Assembly: GCA_937864195.1 (NCBI GenBank)
Contig: CALMJG010000116.1
Coordinates: 1 to 62,156 of the forward strand
DNA: 62,156 bases
Reading direction: 5' to 3'
Source: an uncultured Novosphingobium sp.
GTDB lineage: Bacteria > Pseudomonadota > Alphaproteobacteria > Sphingomonadales > Sphingomonadaceae
In this document: positions 46,206-55,247 of the stretch, one piece after another
Layout of the letters: the number at the start of each line of letters is the position of its first letter
Position numbering within the stretch: the stretch's first letter is position 1
Position numbers and translations under genes: made by a program
Notes under the pieces: generated by a model
Told to the model about the DNA's origin: nothing
What the model saw: only the letters and a program-made list of their open reading frames with translations
Database searches by the model: none

Positions 46206-46227
46206 CCCCTCCCGCAAGCGGGAGGGG
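46206..46227. terminator. Perfect hairpin between convergent genes (terminator or REP-like)
   Basis: CCCCTCCCGC and GCGGGAGGGG form a perfect 10-base-pair stem around AA, in the gap between the phosphatase gene and trxA. A short T-run exists on the minus strand only (GGGGAAATT has few). The same 'cccctcccgcaagcgggagggg' kind of sequence is, to my recollection, widespread between genes of sphingomonads and relatives. Confidence 0.55.
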
Positions 46228-46265
46228 AGAATGGGGGCACCGGCCACTTTGCGGCAGTGGTTGTC

Positions 46266-46586
46266 TTAGAGGACTGACTCCAGCCAGCCCTTGAGCTGGC
46301 TCTTGGGCGCGGCGCCGAGCTTCTGGGCGACCGGCTCGCCGTTCTTGAACAGCACCATCAGCGGGATCGACTGAACGCCGTACTTGGTGGCGATGTCGGT
46401 GTTTTCCATGATGTCGACCTTGGCGATCGTCACCTGATCGGCCAGTTCATCGCTGATTTCCTCCAGCGACGGCCCGATCATCTTGCACGGCCCGCACCAG
46501 TCGGCCCAGAAATCGACGAGGACGGGCTTGTCGGAACCGAGCACATCGGCGGCGAAGCTGGCATCGGTGACGGCTTTGGTGGCCAT
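46266..46586 (-). CDS. trxA: Thioredoxin 1
   Basis: A 106-residue cytoplasmic dithiol reductant. The active site WCGPC (Cys31 and Cys34) is preceded by VLVDFWAD, and the cis-proline is in VQSIPLMVLFKNG. A strong AAGGAGA lies 6 bases upstream. It follows addA by 65 bases and may be cotranscribed with it or have its own promoter. Confidence 0.99.
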   Translation of the reverse strand: MATKAVTDASFAADVLGSDKPVLVDFWADWCGPCKMIGPSLEEISDELADQVTIAKVDIMENTDIATKYGVQSIPLMVLFKNGEPVAQKLGAAPKSQLKGWLESVL

Positions 46587-46651
46587 GGGAATCTCCTTGA
46601 ATTGCTGTCTGTCAATCTAGGCCGCGCGGGGCCTTTGGCAATCGCCGTGGG

Positions 46652-49600
46652 TCAAAAGGATTCCTGCGCTGCGGTCAATGCCTGCTTGTGGACGGCCAGC
46701 AGATCGGCCGGAATTTCCAGCAACATCGGCACCTGCGTATAAAGCAGCGCGGCCTCCACCGTGCGGCCCGGATAGGCCGCTTCCAGCGCGGCGGCATAGG
46801 CCGCCATCTGCCGCAGGATCGCGACCGGCACTTCGTCCAGCCCGGCGGGAGGACGCCGCGCGGTCTTGAAATCGACCAGACGGATGCGCGCAGACTCCAC
46901 CAGCAGGCGGTCGATCGTCCCGGCGATCACCTGCCCGCCGACCGTCGCGGCGATCGGCACTTCGGCCAGCGCGGCGGGCGAGAACAGGTCGGCCCAGGCC
47001 TTGTGTCCAAGCACCGCCAGCGCCGCCTCGGTCATCTCCGAACGCGCCGGGGCAGCCAGGTCGGCGGCCGAACGCGCCAGCCAGGCCTGCGCCGCCGTTT
47101 TGCGCTCGGCCGCGGGAACATCGGGCAGGCGTTCCAGCAGCTTGTGCATCAAGACCCCGCGCCGCGCGGCCTGCGCGCGCGCACCGGGCGGCAGCGGCGG
47201 ATCGGGCGACAGTTCCTCGCCCAGTGACGAGGGCGCGAGCGGGCGCGGCGGGCGCGGCTCGGCGGCGACCGGCGTTTCCAGCCACGGCGGCAGCAGCGCG
47301 AGGCGGCCGGATTCCGGCGCCTTGGCCGCCGGAACATCGCTCGGCGCGGCGCCGTGTTCCAGCCGCGCGCCCCACAGCGGATCGTCGATCCACTCGTCTT
47401 CCATGAACAGGCCTTGCAGCCGCGCATACCAGCTGTCGGGCGCGGGGGCCTTTTCCCGCCCGCTCAGCGCCCCGGCGATGAACAGGGCTTCCTCGGCGCG
47501 GGTCATGGCGACATAGAGCAGCCGCCAATGTTCCTGCCGCTCCTCCGCCTTGGCGCGGGCCTCGGCCTCGGCGATGCGGCCCAGCTTTTCGCCCTTGCCC
47601 AGCGCCGGGAGCGGGATCAGCCGTGCCGGGTCCAGCGGGTCGGCCAGTTCCAGCGGGCTGGGACGCGACTTGTCGGGATCGTCGGCGGCATCGGCCAGGA
47701 TCACGATCGGCGCCTGCAGGCCCTTGGAGCCGTGGACGGTCATCACCCGCACCTCGTCCGCCGCCTGCCCGGCCTCGCGCTTGAGCTCGCCCTCGCCCGC
47801 GTCGAACCAGCGGATGAAGGTATTGAGGCTCGGCACCTCGTTGGCGGCAAAGGCGCTGGCGGCGTTGAGCAGTTCGTCGATCGGATCGTTCGCCTCGTGC
47901 CCCAGCCGCGCCACCAGCGCGCGGCGGCCCTGCCACGGCCCGACCAGGATCCAGTGGAGCAGGTCCTGCGGCGTATCGTAGTCCGCGCGGGCCAGCAGTT
48001 CGAGCAGCCGGGCCATGGCCGTGTCCACCACCCCGCCGCGCTGACGCCGCAGGTGGCTCCACAGCGGCACGCCCTCGGCGCGGTAGCCGTGGGCCAGCAG
48101 CTCATCCTGATTCCAGCCGATCAGCGGCGAAACCAGCAGGCAGGCGAGGTTGAGATCGTCGAGCGGCTGGGCGGCGAACCGCAGCGCCGCCATCAGATCA
48201 CGCACCGCGAGCGGCGCGGCAAGCCGCAGGCGGTCCACCCCCGCCACCGGCACCCCGGCGGCGTGGAGCCGCGCGACGATCAGCCCGGCCAGTTCCTTGC
48301 GCTTGCGCACCAGCACCATGACATCGCCGGGACGGGCGCGGCGCCTGGTGCCCTTTTCCAGTGCGTAGCCGTGGTCCATCCAGTGGCGCACCTGCCGCGC
48401 GAGCTTGTCGGCCAGTTGCCGGTCGGAGCGCGAAAGCCAGGATTCCTCGCCCTCGTCGTCGGCCTCTTCCTGGTCTGCCGCTTCGCCGACCACGCGCCAC
48501 AGGGAGACGAGGCCGGGGCGATCCTCGCCGGCATGTTCGACCTTCGGATCGGTCAGCCCCAGGCTTTCCGCGCCGATCCGGCCGATCGCCATGTCGACGA
48601 ATTCGAGGATCGGCTGGGCGGTGCGAAAGCTGGTGCCAAGGCCCAGTTCCTGCAAGCTGCGGGCCTGCGCGCGGCGATCAAATGCCAGGACGTTGCCGGC
48701 GATCCCCTGCATAGCGGCGCGGACGCGCTGGCGCGCGGCCTCGAAGTTCTCCGGGCTGGTGCCCTGGAAGCGGAAGATCGCCTGCTTGTAGTCGCCCACC
48801 ACGAACAGGGTGCGCAGCTTGTCGCCATGCGCGCCCTCGCCCGCGAAGAAATCGCCGGTCAGCGCGAAGATGATCTGCCACTGCGCGGCGTTGGTATCCT
48901 GCGCCTCGTCCACCAGCACGTGATCGAAGCGGCGGTCGAGCTTGTAGCGGATCCAGTCGGCCAGATGTGACTTGTCGAGCAGGGCGGCGGCGCGGCGGAT
49001 CTGGTCGTCGAAATCGATGTAGCCGCCGCGCAGCTTGGCCTCGTCCCACATCCGCGCGAACTTGCCGCCCAGTTCGAGCACCGGGGCGAGGAATGCCGCA
49101 AGTTCCAGCATCGCCCGCCGCTCGCGCACCGCCATCAGGCACTGGCGCACCGCCTCGCCCGCCTCGGCAAAGTGTTCCTCGAACTTGGCGAGGTAGCGCA
49201 GGTTGCGAAGGTTATCCTCCTTGGTGAACAGCGCATCGTAGAGCGTATCGAGCAGGCCAAGGCGCGTGTCTGCATCCGCCGCTTGCCACGTCGCAATCGC
49301 TTCGCGCGGGGCATTCGCGCTGGCGGCGCTCCACTGGCGGTAGGCGGAATGGAGGCATTCCAGTGCATCGCCATCGAACGCGTCATCGCCGCACAGCGGG
49401 GCAAGGTCCGCTGCGCTGGCATCGCTCGGCAGGCCCAGCAGCTGATGGACGCGCGGCAGCATCGGCGCCTGCCATGCCCCGGGGCCTTCCCACGCCTCGC
49501 GCGCTTCGGCGCAGCGCAGCAGGTAGCCCTCGACCGCATCGGGGCCGAGCCGGATCGAAAGCTGGGCCAGCGCATCGAGCGTGGCGACGTCGTTGCCGCG

Positions 49601-50113
49601 CTCCGCCTCGACCAGCAGGCCCGCCAGCACTTCGCGCAGCAGCAGGTCGCGGTCGCGGTCCTCCATCGCCTTGGTGCCGGGGACGAGGCCCGCCTCGTGC
49701 GGGAATGCCGCCAGCAGCCACTGCGCAAAGGCGTGGATCGTATCGATCCTGAGGCCCCCGCCCGGGCAATCGAGCACGGCGGCAAACAGGGTGCGGGCAT
49801 GGGCCAGGGTATCGGGGCCGATGTCTGCGCCGATCGCGCCCAGTTCCTTCGCAAGCTCCGTTTCGCCCAGACGCACCCAGCGGGCCAGCACCTCGTTGAT
49901 CCGCGCCGCCATCTCGGTCGCGCCGGCCTTGGTGAAGGTGAGGCACAGCACTTCGGACGGGTTGACCCCCGGCTGGAGCAACAGCCGCAGCACGCGCGCG
50001 GAAAGCACCTGGGTCTTGCCGGTGCCGGCCGAGGCGGACAGCCACACGACCTCGCGCGGATCGACTGCGGGCTGCTGTTCGCCGGTCAGCGGGAAGAGCC
50101 GTTTGCCGCTCAT
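46652..50113 (-). CDS. addA: Double-strand break repair helicase-nuclease AddA
   Basis: A UvrD-like helicase and nuclease subunit of 1153 residues that with AddB resects broken DNA ends and loads RecA. Walker A is VWLSASAGTGKTQVL near residue 25, and helicase motifs include DHVLVDEAQDTNAAQW, VVGDYKQAIFRFQG and VMTVHGSKGLQAPIV. The C-terminal RecB-type nuclease has IRLVDFKTAR. The ATG at 50113 overlaps the addB stop codon (ATGA). Confidence 0.97.
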   Translation of the reverse strand: MSGKRLFPLTGEQQPAVDPREVVWLSASAGTGKTQVLSARVLRLLLQPGVNPSEVLCLTFTKAGATEMAARINEVLARWVRLGETELAKELGAIGADIGPDTLAHARTLFAAVLDCPGGGLRIDTIHAFAQWLLAAFPHEAGLVPGTKAMEDRDRDLLLREVLAGLLVEAERGNDVATLDALAQLSIRLGPDAVEGYLLRCAEAREAWEGPGAWQAPMLPRVHQLLGLPSDASAADLAPLCGDDAFDGDALECLHSAYRQWSAASANAPREAIATWQAADADTRLGLLDTLYDALFTKEDNLRNLRYLAKFEEHFAEAGEAVRQCLMAVRERRAMLELAAFLAPVLELGGKFARMWDEAKLRGGYIDFDDQIRRAAALLDKSHLADWIRYKLDRRFDHVLVDEAQDTNAAQWQIIFALTGDFFAGEGAHGDKLRTLFVVGDYKQAIFRFQGTSPENFEAARQRVRAAMQGIAGNVLAFDRRAQARSLQELGLGTSFRTAQPILEFVDMAIGRIGAESLGLTDPKVEHAGEDRPGLVSLWRVVGEAADQEEADDEGEESWLSRSDRQLADKLARQVRHWMDHGYALEKGTRRRARPGDVMVLVRKRKELAGLIVARLHAAGVPVAGVDRLRLAAPLAVRDLMAALRFAAQPLDDLNLACLLVSPLIGWNQDELLAHGYRAEGVPLWSHLRRQRGGVVDTAMARLLELLARADYDTPQDLLHWILVGPWQGRRALVARLGHEANDPIDELLNAASAFAANEVPSLNTFIRWFDAGEGELKREAGQAADEVRVMTVHGSKGLQAPIVILADAADDPDKSRPSPLELADPLDPARLIPLPALGKGEKLGRIAEAEARAKAEERQEHWRLLYVAMTRAEEALFIAGALSGREKAPAPDSWYARLQGLFMEDEWIDDPLWGARLEHGAAPSDVPAAKAPESGRLALLPPWLETPVAAEPRPPRPLAPSSLGEELSPDPPLPPGARAQAARRGVLMHKLLERLPDVPAAERKTAAQAWLARSAADLAAPARSEMTEAALAVLGHKAWADLFSPAALAEVPIAATVGGQVIAGTIDRLLVESARIRLVDFKTARRPPAGLDEVPVAILRQMAAYAAALEAAYPGRTVEAALLYTQVPMLLEIPADLLAVHKQALTAAQESF

Positions 50114-53112
50114 GCCGCCCCCCCATCGCTGCGCCCGCGCGCCTGCCATTCGTCAAGCCGCATCAGCTGGTCGTACTCATTGTAGCCATAAAGGTCGGGC
50201 TGGAGGCTGGCGGCGAAGGGCTCGTCCCCCAGGATGAAGCGGGCGATTGCCTCGTCCAGCTTGGCGGCGCTGGCATCGAGGAAATCCTCGCGCTCCAGCC
50301 CGTCGGCGCGGTCGGTCTTGAAGGGCGCGAAAGTGTAACCGAACACGCCCCCCTCGGTGCGCGGGCGCTTGGCGAGCGACCAGTATTCGAACCATTCAGG
50401 ATCGCCGGAAATATCCGGAAAGCCGCCTGCCGCCGCGATCAGGCCGATCAGGCCGAGTTGCAGCGCGAAGCCGTCCTTCACCCGGCGGCGGCTGGGCGGC
50501 GCGCCGGTCTTGTAGTCGACGATGGCGAGCGTGCCGTCGCCCATCCGGTCGATCCGGTCGGCCTGCCCGTGGACGCGCACGCCGCGCACCCGCATTTCGC
50601 CCTTGATCTCGGTCTTCAGCACTTGCCGGCCATCGCTTGCCTGAGCGGCGATTTCCGCGTCGATCCATTCAAGCGCACGTTCGAGGCGCGGCCACCACAG
50701 GCTGCGGACCAGCGGATGGGCCTGCATCACGGCCAGTTCCTCGCTCGCCCGCGCCAGCAGTTCGCCCGCGCGCCCACCCGCCTTGTGCCATTCATCCAGC
50801 ACCTTGTGGACGACCGTCCCCTTCCACGCGGCGGTCGGTTCCGCGTCCAGCGGATCGAGCACCCGCAGCCGCAGGATCGCGCGGGCGTAGAACTGGTAGG
50901 GATCGCCCAGCAGACGGTCGAGCGCGGTGACCGCCAGCGGCACGTCGCGCTGATCGCGGGTGGGATCGGGCGTCGGGCGCTCGGCGGCGGGCACCTTGCT
51001 GCCCTTGTCGATCTCGCGCGCCAACTGGACTGCCTCGACCTCGCGGTGACCTTTGGCCAGCTCGCCCAGCATGGCCTCGACCCGCAGCACGAAGCGGCTG
51101 GGGATTACCGGCCCGCCCTCGTCGCGCCGCGCCCAGCTCAGCACCACCTGCGGCGCGCCGAGCGCCCCGGCGAGGTCATGCGCGGCAAGGCCGATGCGGA
51201 ATTCCCCGCCCGGCACGCCCAGCGCGCGCAGCACGGCGGGCGGCAGCAAAGGTTCCGCGCCGGGCGAACCGGGCCAGGTGCCCTCGGTAAGGCCCCCGCA
51301 GATGACGAGGTCGGCGCGGCTCATCCGCGCTTCCAGCAGGCCGTAGACCGCGATGCGCGGATGGCCGCCCCACGGCGGACGCACGGCCTGACGGTCCATC
51401 GCATCGCGCAGCACGGCGGGCAGGTCGGCAGGTGTCAGCCGGGTTCCCGCCGCTTCGGCCGCGCCGCGCAGTTCCTCCACGAAGGACGCCAGCGCGCGGC
51501 CATCGGCGCGGCCCCACAGCGCCTCTCCGCACAGCGCCTCGCCCGCTGCGGCCAGACGGTCCAGCACTTCGTACAGTTGCACTTCGCCTGACAGATCGAG
51601 CAGCGGCGCCAGCACTGCCTCGATGCCCTGCCACCATTCGACCAGCGCCTCGCTGCCCTCGCGTTTCGCCAGCCGGGCGATGGCGGCCTGCAAGGCCGGC
51701 AAGCCGGGCGCGGGACGCGGGCCGCGCAGGCGCAGGTCGAGCGCGCGAACATGGTCGAGCCAAACGGCACGCCCCTCGCCCGCCGCGACCAGCGGATGAC
51801 CCAGCAGGGCCAGCAGCGGCACCGGCGCGGCCGACTGGGCCACCACTTCGGCCAACAGCAGCAGCACCCGCCCCGCCGGGGTGAGCGGCAGGGCAGTCCC
51901 CGCCGAATCGTCGGCCTGGATTCCCCAGCGTCTGAGGTGCGATATGACCCGCCCCGCCAGCCCCCGATCCGGCGTGATTACGGCCACGCGGCGTTCCGGC
52001 ACTTCCAGCGCCTCGCGCACCAGGATGGCGATGGCCTGGGCCTCTTCACCCGGGTGGGCGCTTTCCATCAACCGCACGCCCGACAGGCGTCGACGATTGG
52101 CGGGCAGGTCGACCCAGCGGGCGCTGGCTGCGGGCGGCAGGAACAGGTTGGAGATCGCGTGGCTGCGCTCCGGCGGCGCGGCGGACAGGCCGGCGCGGTG
52201 CCAGGGGTCCACCTCGTCGCGGTGGATGCCCATCCGGTTGAGCAGCAGCTTCAGGTGGTATTGCGGATGGGTCACCGCATCGCGGCTGCCAAAGGGCGGC
52301 TCGCCCAGGCCTGGCGCGATCCCGGCGTGGCCCAGCGCGTCCCACACCTCGGCGTCCAGCGACAGGTCGAGATCGGGCAGGATCACCGCCCCGCGCGGCA
52401 ATTCGCTGACCACCCGCAGCAAGCCGGCGAGCGCGGGCGAGGCGCTGGTGATCCCGGCGGCAACGATGGGATGGGGCGGCGGCTGCGCGCGCCAGCGCTC
52501 CGCCGCGTGGAGGAACAGGGCATTGCGCCGCTCGGGCGCGTCAACTTCGCCGCGCTGGGCAAGCTCCGCCAGCCAGCGCGCCTGAACCCGCGCGAACTGG
52601 CGGGTGCTCTCGCGCCAGTGGTCGGCCAGTTCGCCGACGATATCGGCCACCCGGTCGGTCAGGAGGTCTCCCAGCGCGATCCCTTCCACCGCCAGCCGGT
52701 CCATCGTCCGCCCGGTCTCGAATGCCAGGCGCAGCAGGCCAGGAGCCTTGGGCGCGTCCTTGCCCATTTCCTCGCGCAGCAATTCGGCCAGGCGCAGCCA
52801 GCGGTGGGCGGGATCGGCGGCGGGCGGAACAGCACTGCCCGCGCCCAGCGGATCGAGCAGCGGCCCAAGCACCTCGTCAAGATCGAGATCGCCCACCACC
52901 GCCATCCGCGGCAGCAGCATCCCCCCGCCCGACAGGCGCACGAAAGCCTCGGTCACGATCCGTTCGGCGCGGCGGCTGGGGAGCAGCAGGGTCAGGCGGG
53001 CCAGGCCCAGTTCGCCCTCGCCGTAACGCGGGATCAGGCCCGCCACCAGCGCATCCGCAAAGCCGCGGTGCGCGGCGATCGAATAGACCTGCGGGCGGGT
53101 GGGCTCAGCCAC
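50110..53112 (-). CDS. addB: Double-strand break repair protein AddB
   Basis: The partner of AddA, about 1000 residues. The N-terminal part is an inactive helicase-like region (LTLLLPSRRAERIVTEAFV at the start). The C-terminal nuclease keeps LAIVDYKTGAPPS and earlier a WKGTVVHKVLDEWH helix. I chose the GTG at 53112 because it overlaps the murU stop codon by 8 bases and gives VAEPTRPQVYSIAAHRGF; the frame continues open for 125 further codons upstream, but that part is shadow of murU. Confidence 0.92.
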   Translation of the reverse strand: MAEPTRPQVYSIAAHRGFADALVAGLIPRYGEGELGLARLTLLLPSRRAERIVTEAFVRLSGGGMLLPRMAVVGDLDLDEVLGPLLDPLGAGSAVPPAADPAHRWLRLAELLREEMGKDAPKAPGLLRLAFETGRTMDRLAVEGIALGDLLTDRVADIVGELADHWRESTRQFARVQARWLAELAQRGEVDAPERRNALFLHAAERWRAQPPPHPIVAAGITSASPALAGLLRVVSELPRGAVILPDLDLSLDAEVWDALGHAGIAPGLGEPPFGSRDAVTHPQYHLKLLLNRMGIHRDEVDPWHRAGLSAAPPERSHAISNLFLPPAASARWVDLPANRRRLSGVRLMESAHPGEEAQAIAILVREALEVPERRVAVITPDRGLAGRVISHLRRWGIQADDSAGTALPLTPAGRVLLLLAEVVAQSAAPVPLLALLGHPLVAAGEGRAVWLDHVRALDLRLRGPRPAPGLPALQAAIARLAKREGSEALVEWWQGIEAVLAPLLDLSGEVQLYEVLDRLAAAGEALCGEALWGRADGRALASFVEELRGAAEAAGTRLTPADLPAVLRDAMDRQAVRPPWGGHPRIAVYGLLEARMSRADLVICGGLTEGTWPGSPGAEPLLPPAVLRALGVPGGEFRIGLAAHDLAGALGAPQVVLSWARRDEGGPVIPSRFVLRVEAMLGELAKGHREVEAVQLAREIDKGSKVPAAERPTPDPTRDQRDVPLAVTALDRLLGDPYQFYARAILRLRVLDPLDAEPTAAWKGTVVHKVLDEWHKAGGRAGELLARASEELAVMQAHPLVRSLWWPRLERALEWIDAEIAAQASDGRQVLKTEIKGEMRVRGVRVHGQADRIDRMGDGTLAIVDYKTGAPPSRRRVKDGFALQLGLIGLIAAAGGFPDISGDPEWFEYWSLAKRPRTEGGVFGYTFAPFKTDRADGLEREDFLDASAAKLDEAIARFILGDEPFAASLQPDLYGYNEYDQLMRLDEWQARGRSDGGAA

Positions 53113-53827
53113 CGGCGAGCCGTGCCTCGGTCGGCGCCACGGCCTCTGGCGTGCCGACCTCGAACCATTCACCGGTATGGACCAGCCCGTATAGGCGGCC
53201 TTCCTCAATCGCCCGCTGCCACAGCACGTTGGTGGAGAACGCCCCCTCGGGCGCATCGCGCAGCAGGCGGTGGGATACGATCTGGATGCCGATGTAGATA
53301 TAGGGCGCGACCCGGCCCGGCTTGCGGCGGGTGATCCGGCCAGCGGCATCGAGGTGGAAATCACCCGGCCCGGTGTGATGGTGCGCGCGCGGGTGCGGCA
53401 CGACCAGCAGCAGCGCGTCCATGATCGCCGGATCCCAGCGGTCCGACAGTTCCAGCAGCGCGTTGCGCGGCCCGTCCAGCCAGACATTGTCGCTGTTCAC
53501 GCAGAAGAACGGATCGGGCAGCAGGGCCTGCGCCTTGACCATCCCGCCGCCGGTTTCGAGCAGCCTGGCCCGCTCGTCGGAAATGATGCAGCGGGGCACG
53601 GCGCGATTGCCAAGGTGGGCCTCGACCTGTTCGGGCAGGTAGTGGACATTGACCACTGCCTGCCTCACCCCCGCCTGCTCCAGGTGATCGAGCGCATAGT
53701 CGATCAGCGGCTTGCCAGCGACGCGGACCAGCGGCTTGGGCGTGGTCGTGGTCAGCGGGCGCATCCGCTTGCCCAGCCCTGCGGCCATGATCATCGCGGT
53801 ATCGGATACCAGGGGCTTGCCGCTCAC
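53105..53827 (-). CDS. murU: N-acetylmuramate-1-phosphate uridylyltransferase MurU
   Basis: A 240-residue sugar-nucleotidyltransferase that turns MurNAc-1-phosphate into UDP-MurNAc in the direct (anabolic) recycling route of peptidoglycan. It has the pyrophosphorylase start MIMAAGLGKRMRPLTTTTPK, the uridine loop TGGGMVKAQALL and FFCVNSDNVWLDG. The start is a GTG overlapping the amgK stop codon. Pairing with AmgK makes MurU much more likely than a general NDP-sugar enzyme. Confidence 0.92.
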   Translation of the reverse strand: MSGKPLVSDTAMIMAAGLGKRMRPLTTTTPKPLVRVAGKPLIDYALDHLEQAGVRQAVVNVHYLPEQVEAHLGNRAVPRCIISDERARLLETGGGMVKAQALLPDPFFCVNSDNVWLDGPRNALLELSDRWDPAIMDALLLVVPHPRAHHHTGPGDFHLDAAGRITRRKPGRVAPYIYIGIQIVSHRLLRDAPEGAFSTNVLWQRAIEEGRLYGLVHTGEWFEVGTPEAVAPTEARLAGG

Positions 53828-54807
53828 GCCGCGTAGCTCCCCCCGCCGGATTCGCGCAGCTCGGCCGGAATGTTGGCATCGAACCAGGCCGCGACCGGAG
53901 CCAGCGCCGGATGGGCGAGATCGCGCTCCAGCAAGGCCCAGACGCGCGGGATGTAGGACAGGTACTTGGGCTTGCCGTCGCGCTTCCACAGCCGCACGAA
54001 AATGCCGACGATCTTGGCGTTGCGCTGCGCACCCAGCCGGGCATAGTCGGCCAGGAAATCGCTGCCCGCGCCGGTTTGCGTCACGTAGTAATCGAACATC
54101 TCCGCCTCAAGCTGGGGCGAGACGTCGCGGCGCGCATCCTGCAACAGCGAGACGAGGTCATAGGCCGGGTGGCCGACCAGCGCGTCCTGGAAATCGAGCA
54201 GGCCCTGCTTCTGGAGCGATCCCAGCAGCATGATATTCTCGGCATGGTAATCGCGCAGCACGGTCACCCCCGGACGCTGGCGCGGCAGCATCGGGCTAAG
54301 CGCGGCTTCCCACGCGGCGGTATAGCCGGGTCCGTCGACATAGAGGCTCTGCGCCGGGCAGTACCAATCGACCAGCAGCCGCGCCTCGCGCAGGTATTCC
54401 TGCATCGAATAGTCGAGAAACGGCCCCGGCGGCAGGCGGTGAAGCTCGGTCAGGGCGTCAATCGCGGCCATGTAGACCGCGCGTTCGTCCTCGGCCCATT
54501 CGTCGAGGTATTCGCGCACCCGGACGTCGCCAAAGTCTTCCAGCAGCACCAGTCCGCGCGCGGCGTCCTCGGCCAGGATGTGCGGTGCGCGCAGGCCGTT
54601 CGCGTCCAGCCACTTGGCGGCGCGCAGGAACGGCTGCGGATCCTCGTGCGGGGGCGGAGCGTCCATCAGCATCGCGGTGCGCTCGCCCCGGCGGATGCGG
54701 AAATAGCGGCGGAACGAGGCATCGCCCGCGAGCGGTTCGATGACGGCGTCGTTCCAGCCGGCGGTTGCGAGAAAGGCTTCGACGCCGGCGGGAAGATCGC
54801 TGCTCAT
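53824..54807 (-). CDS. amgK: Anomeric N-acetylmuramate/N-acetylglucosamine kinase AmgK
   Basis: An aminoglycoside-phosphotransferase-fold kinase of 327 residues that phosphorylates MurNAc at the anomeric carbon. The catalytic loop is VLRDYHAENIMLLG and the metal site QGLLDFQDALVGHPAYDL. The N-terminal half contains PLAGDASFRRYFRI. The ATG at 54807 overlaps the tsaE stop codon. The AmgK-MurU route bypasses MurA, so in bacteria that have it fosfomycin sensitivity can be lowered; this is known for the pathway, not shown here. Confidence 0.92.
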   Translation of the reverse strand: MSSDLPAGVEAFLATAGWNDAVIEPLAGDASFRRYFRIRRGERTAMLMDAPPPHEDPQPFLRAAKWLDANGLRAPHILAEDAARGLVLLEDFGDVRVREYLDEWAEDERAVYMAAIDALTELHRLPPGPFLDYSMQEYLREARLLVDWYCPAQSLYVDGPGYTAAWEAALSPMLPRQRPGVTVLRDYHAENIMLLGSLQKQGLLDFQDALVGHPAYDLVSLLQDARRDVSPQLEAEMFDYYVTQTGAGSDFLADYARLGAQRNAKIVGIFVRLWKRDGKPKYLSYIPRVWALLERDLAHPALAPVAAWFDANIPAELRESGGGSYAA

Positions 54808-55247
54808 GGCAAGCGCCCTAGCCAATCCGCCCCCGGCTCGACAATGGCAATCCGGCCCGTTTCCGCAGTTTCGATAGTGATCGCAAGGCAGGCGGGCTCA
54901 TGGGCAAAGCCGCCGGCGTGTTCGGGCCATTCAGCCACCAGCGCCGCGCCTTCGCGGTAATGGTCGAGCCCCAGTTCCTCGGCCTCTTCCGGCCGCTCCA
55001 GCCGGTAGAAGTCGGCGTGGACCAGCGGCAGGCGGACCTGCGGCGGATCGTAGGTCTCGATGATTGCGAAGCTGGGCGAAGGCACCTCGCCGTCATGCCC
55101 CAGCGCGGCGATGATCGCGCGGGCCAGCGTGGTCTTGCCCGCACCCAGACCGCCCGACAGCGCCACCACGTCGCCGGGGCGCAGACGCGCGGCGATTCGC
55201 TGTCCGAAGGCCTCCGTCACCGCAAGGTCCGGCAGGTGGACGTTCAC
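54804..55247 (-). CDS. tsaE: tRNA t6A synthesis ATPase TsaE
   Basis: A small P-loop ATPase of 147 residues needed with TsaB, TsaC and TsaD for N6-threonylcarbamoyladenosine at tRNA position 37. The P-loop is GGLGAGKT (about 32-39), with SPSFAIIETYDP and LVHADFYRL downstream. The GTG start at 55247 overlaps the divL stop codon (GTGA) and its own stop codon overlaps amgK. Confidence 0.95.
   Translation of the reverse strand: MNVHLPDLAVTEAFGQRIAARLRPGDVVALSGGLGAGKTTLARAIIAALGHDGEVPSPSFAIIETYDPPQVRLPLVHADFYRLERPEEAEELGLDHYREGAALVAEWPEHAGGFAHEPACLAITIETAETGRIAIVEPGADWLGRLP

Noticed and set aside
51751..53334. A 527-codon open frame opposite addB
   Set aside because: Shadow of addB; no start with a ribosome binding site and no recognisable domain.
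53113..53487. N-terminal extension of addB by 125 residues
   Set aside because: The region is fully used by murU in another frame, and the extension has Arg/Ser-rich nonsense composition. The GTG at 53112 fits the overlap pattern of the operon.
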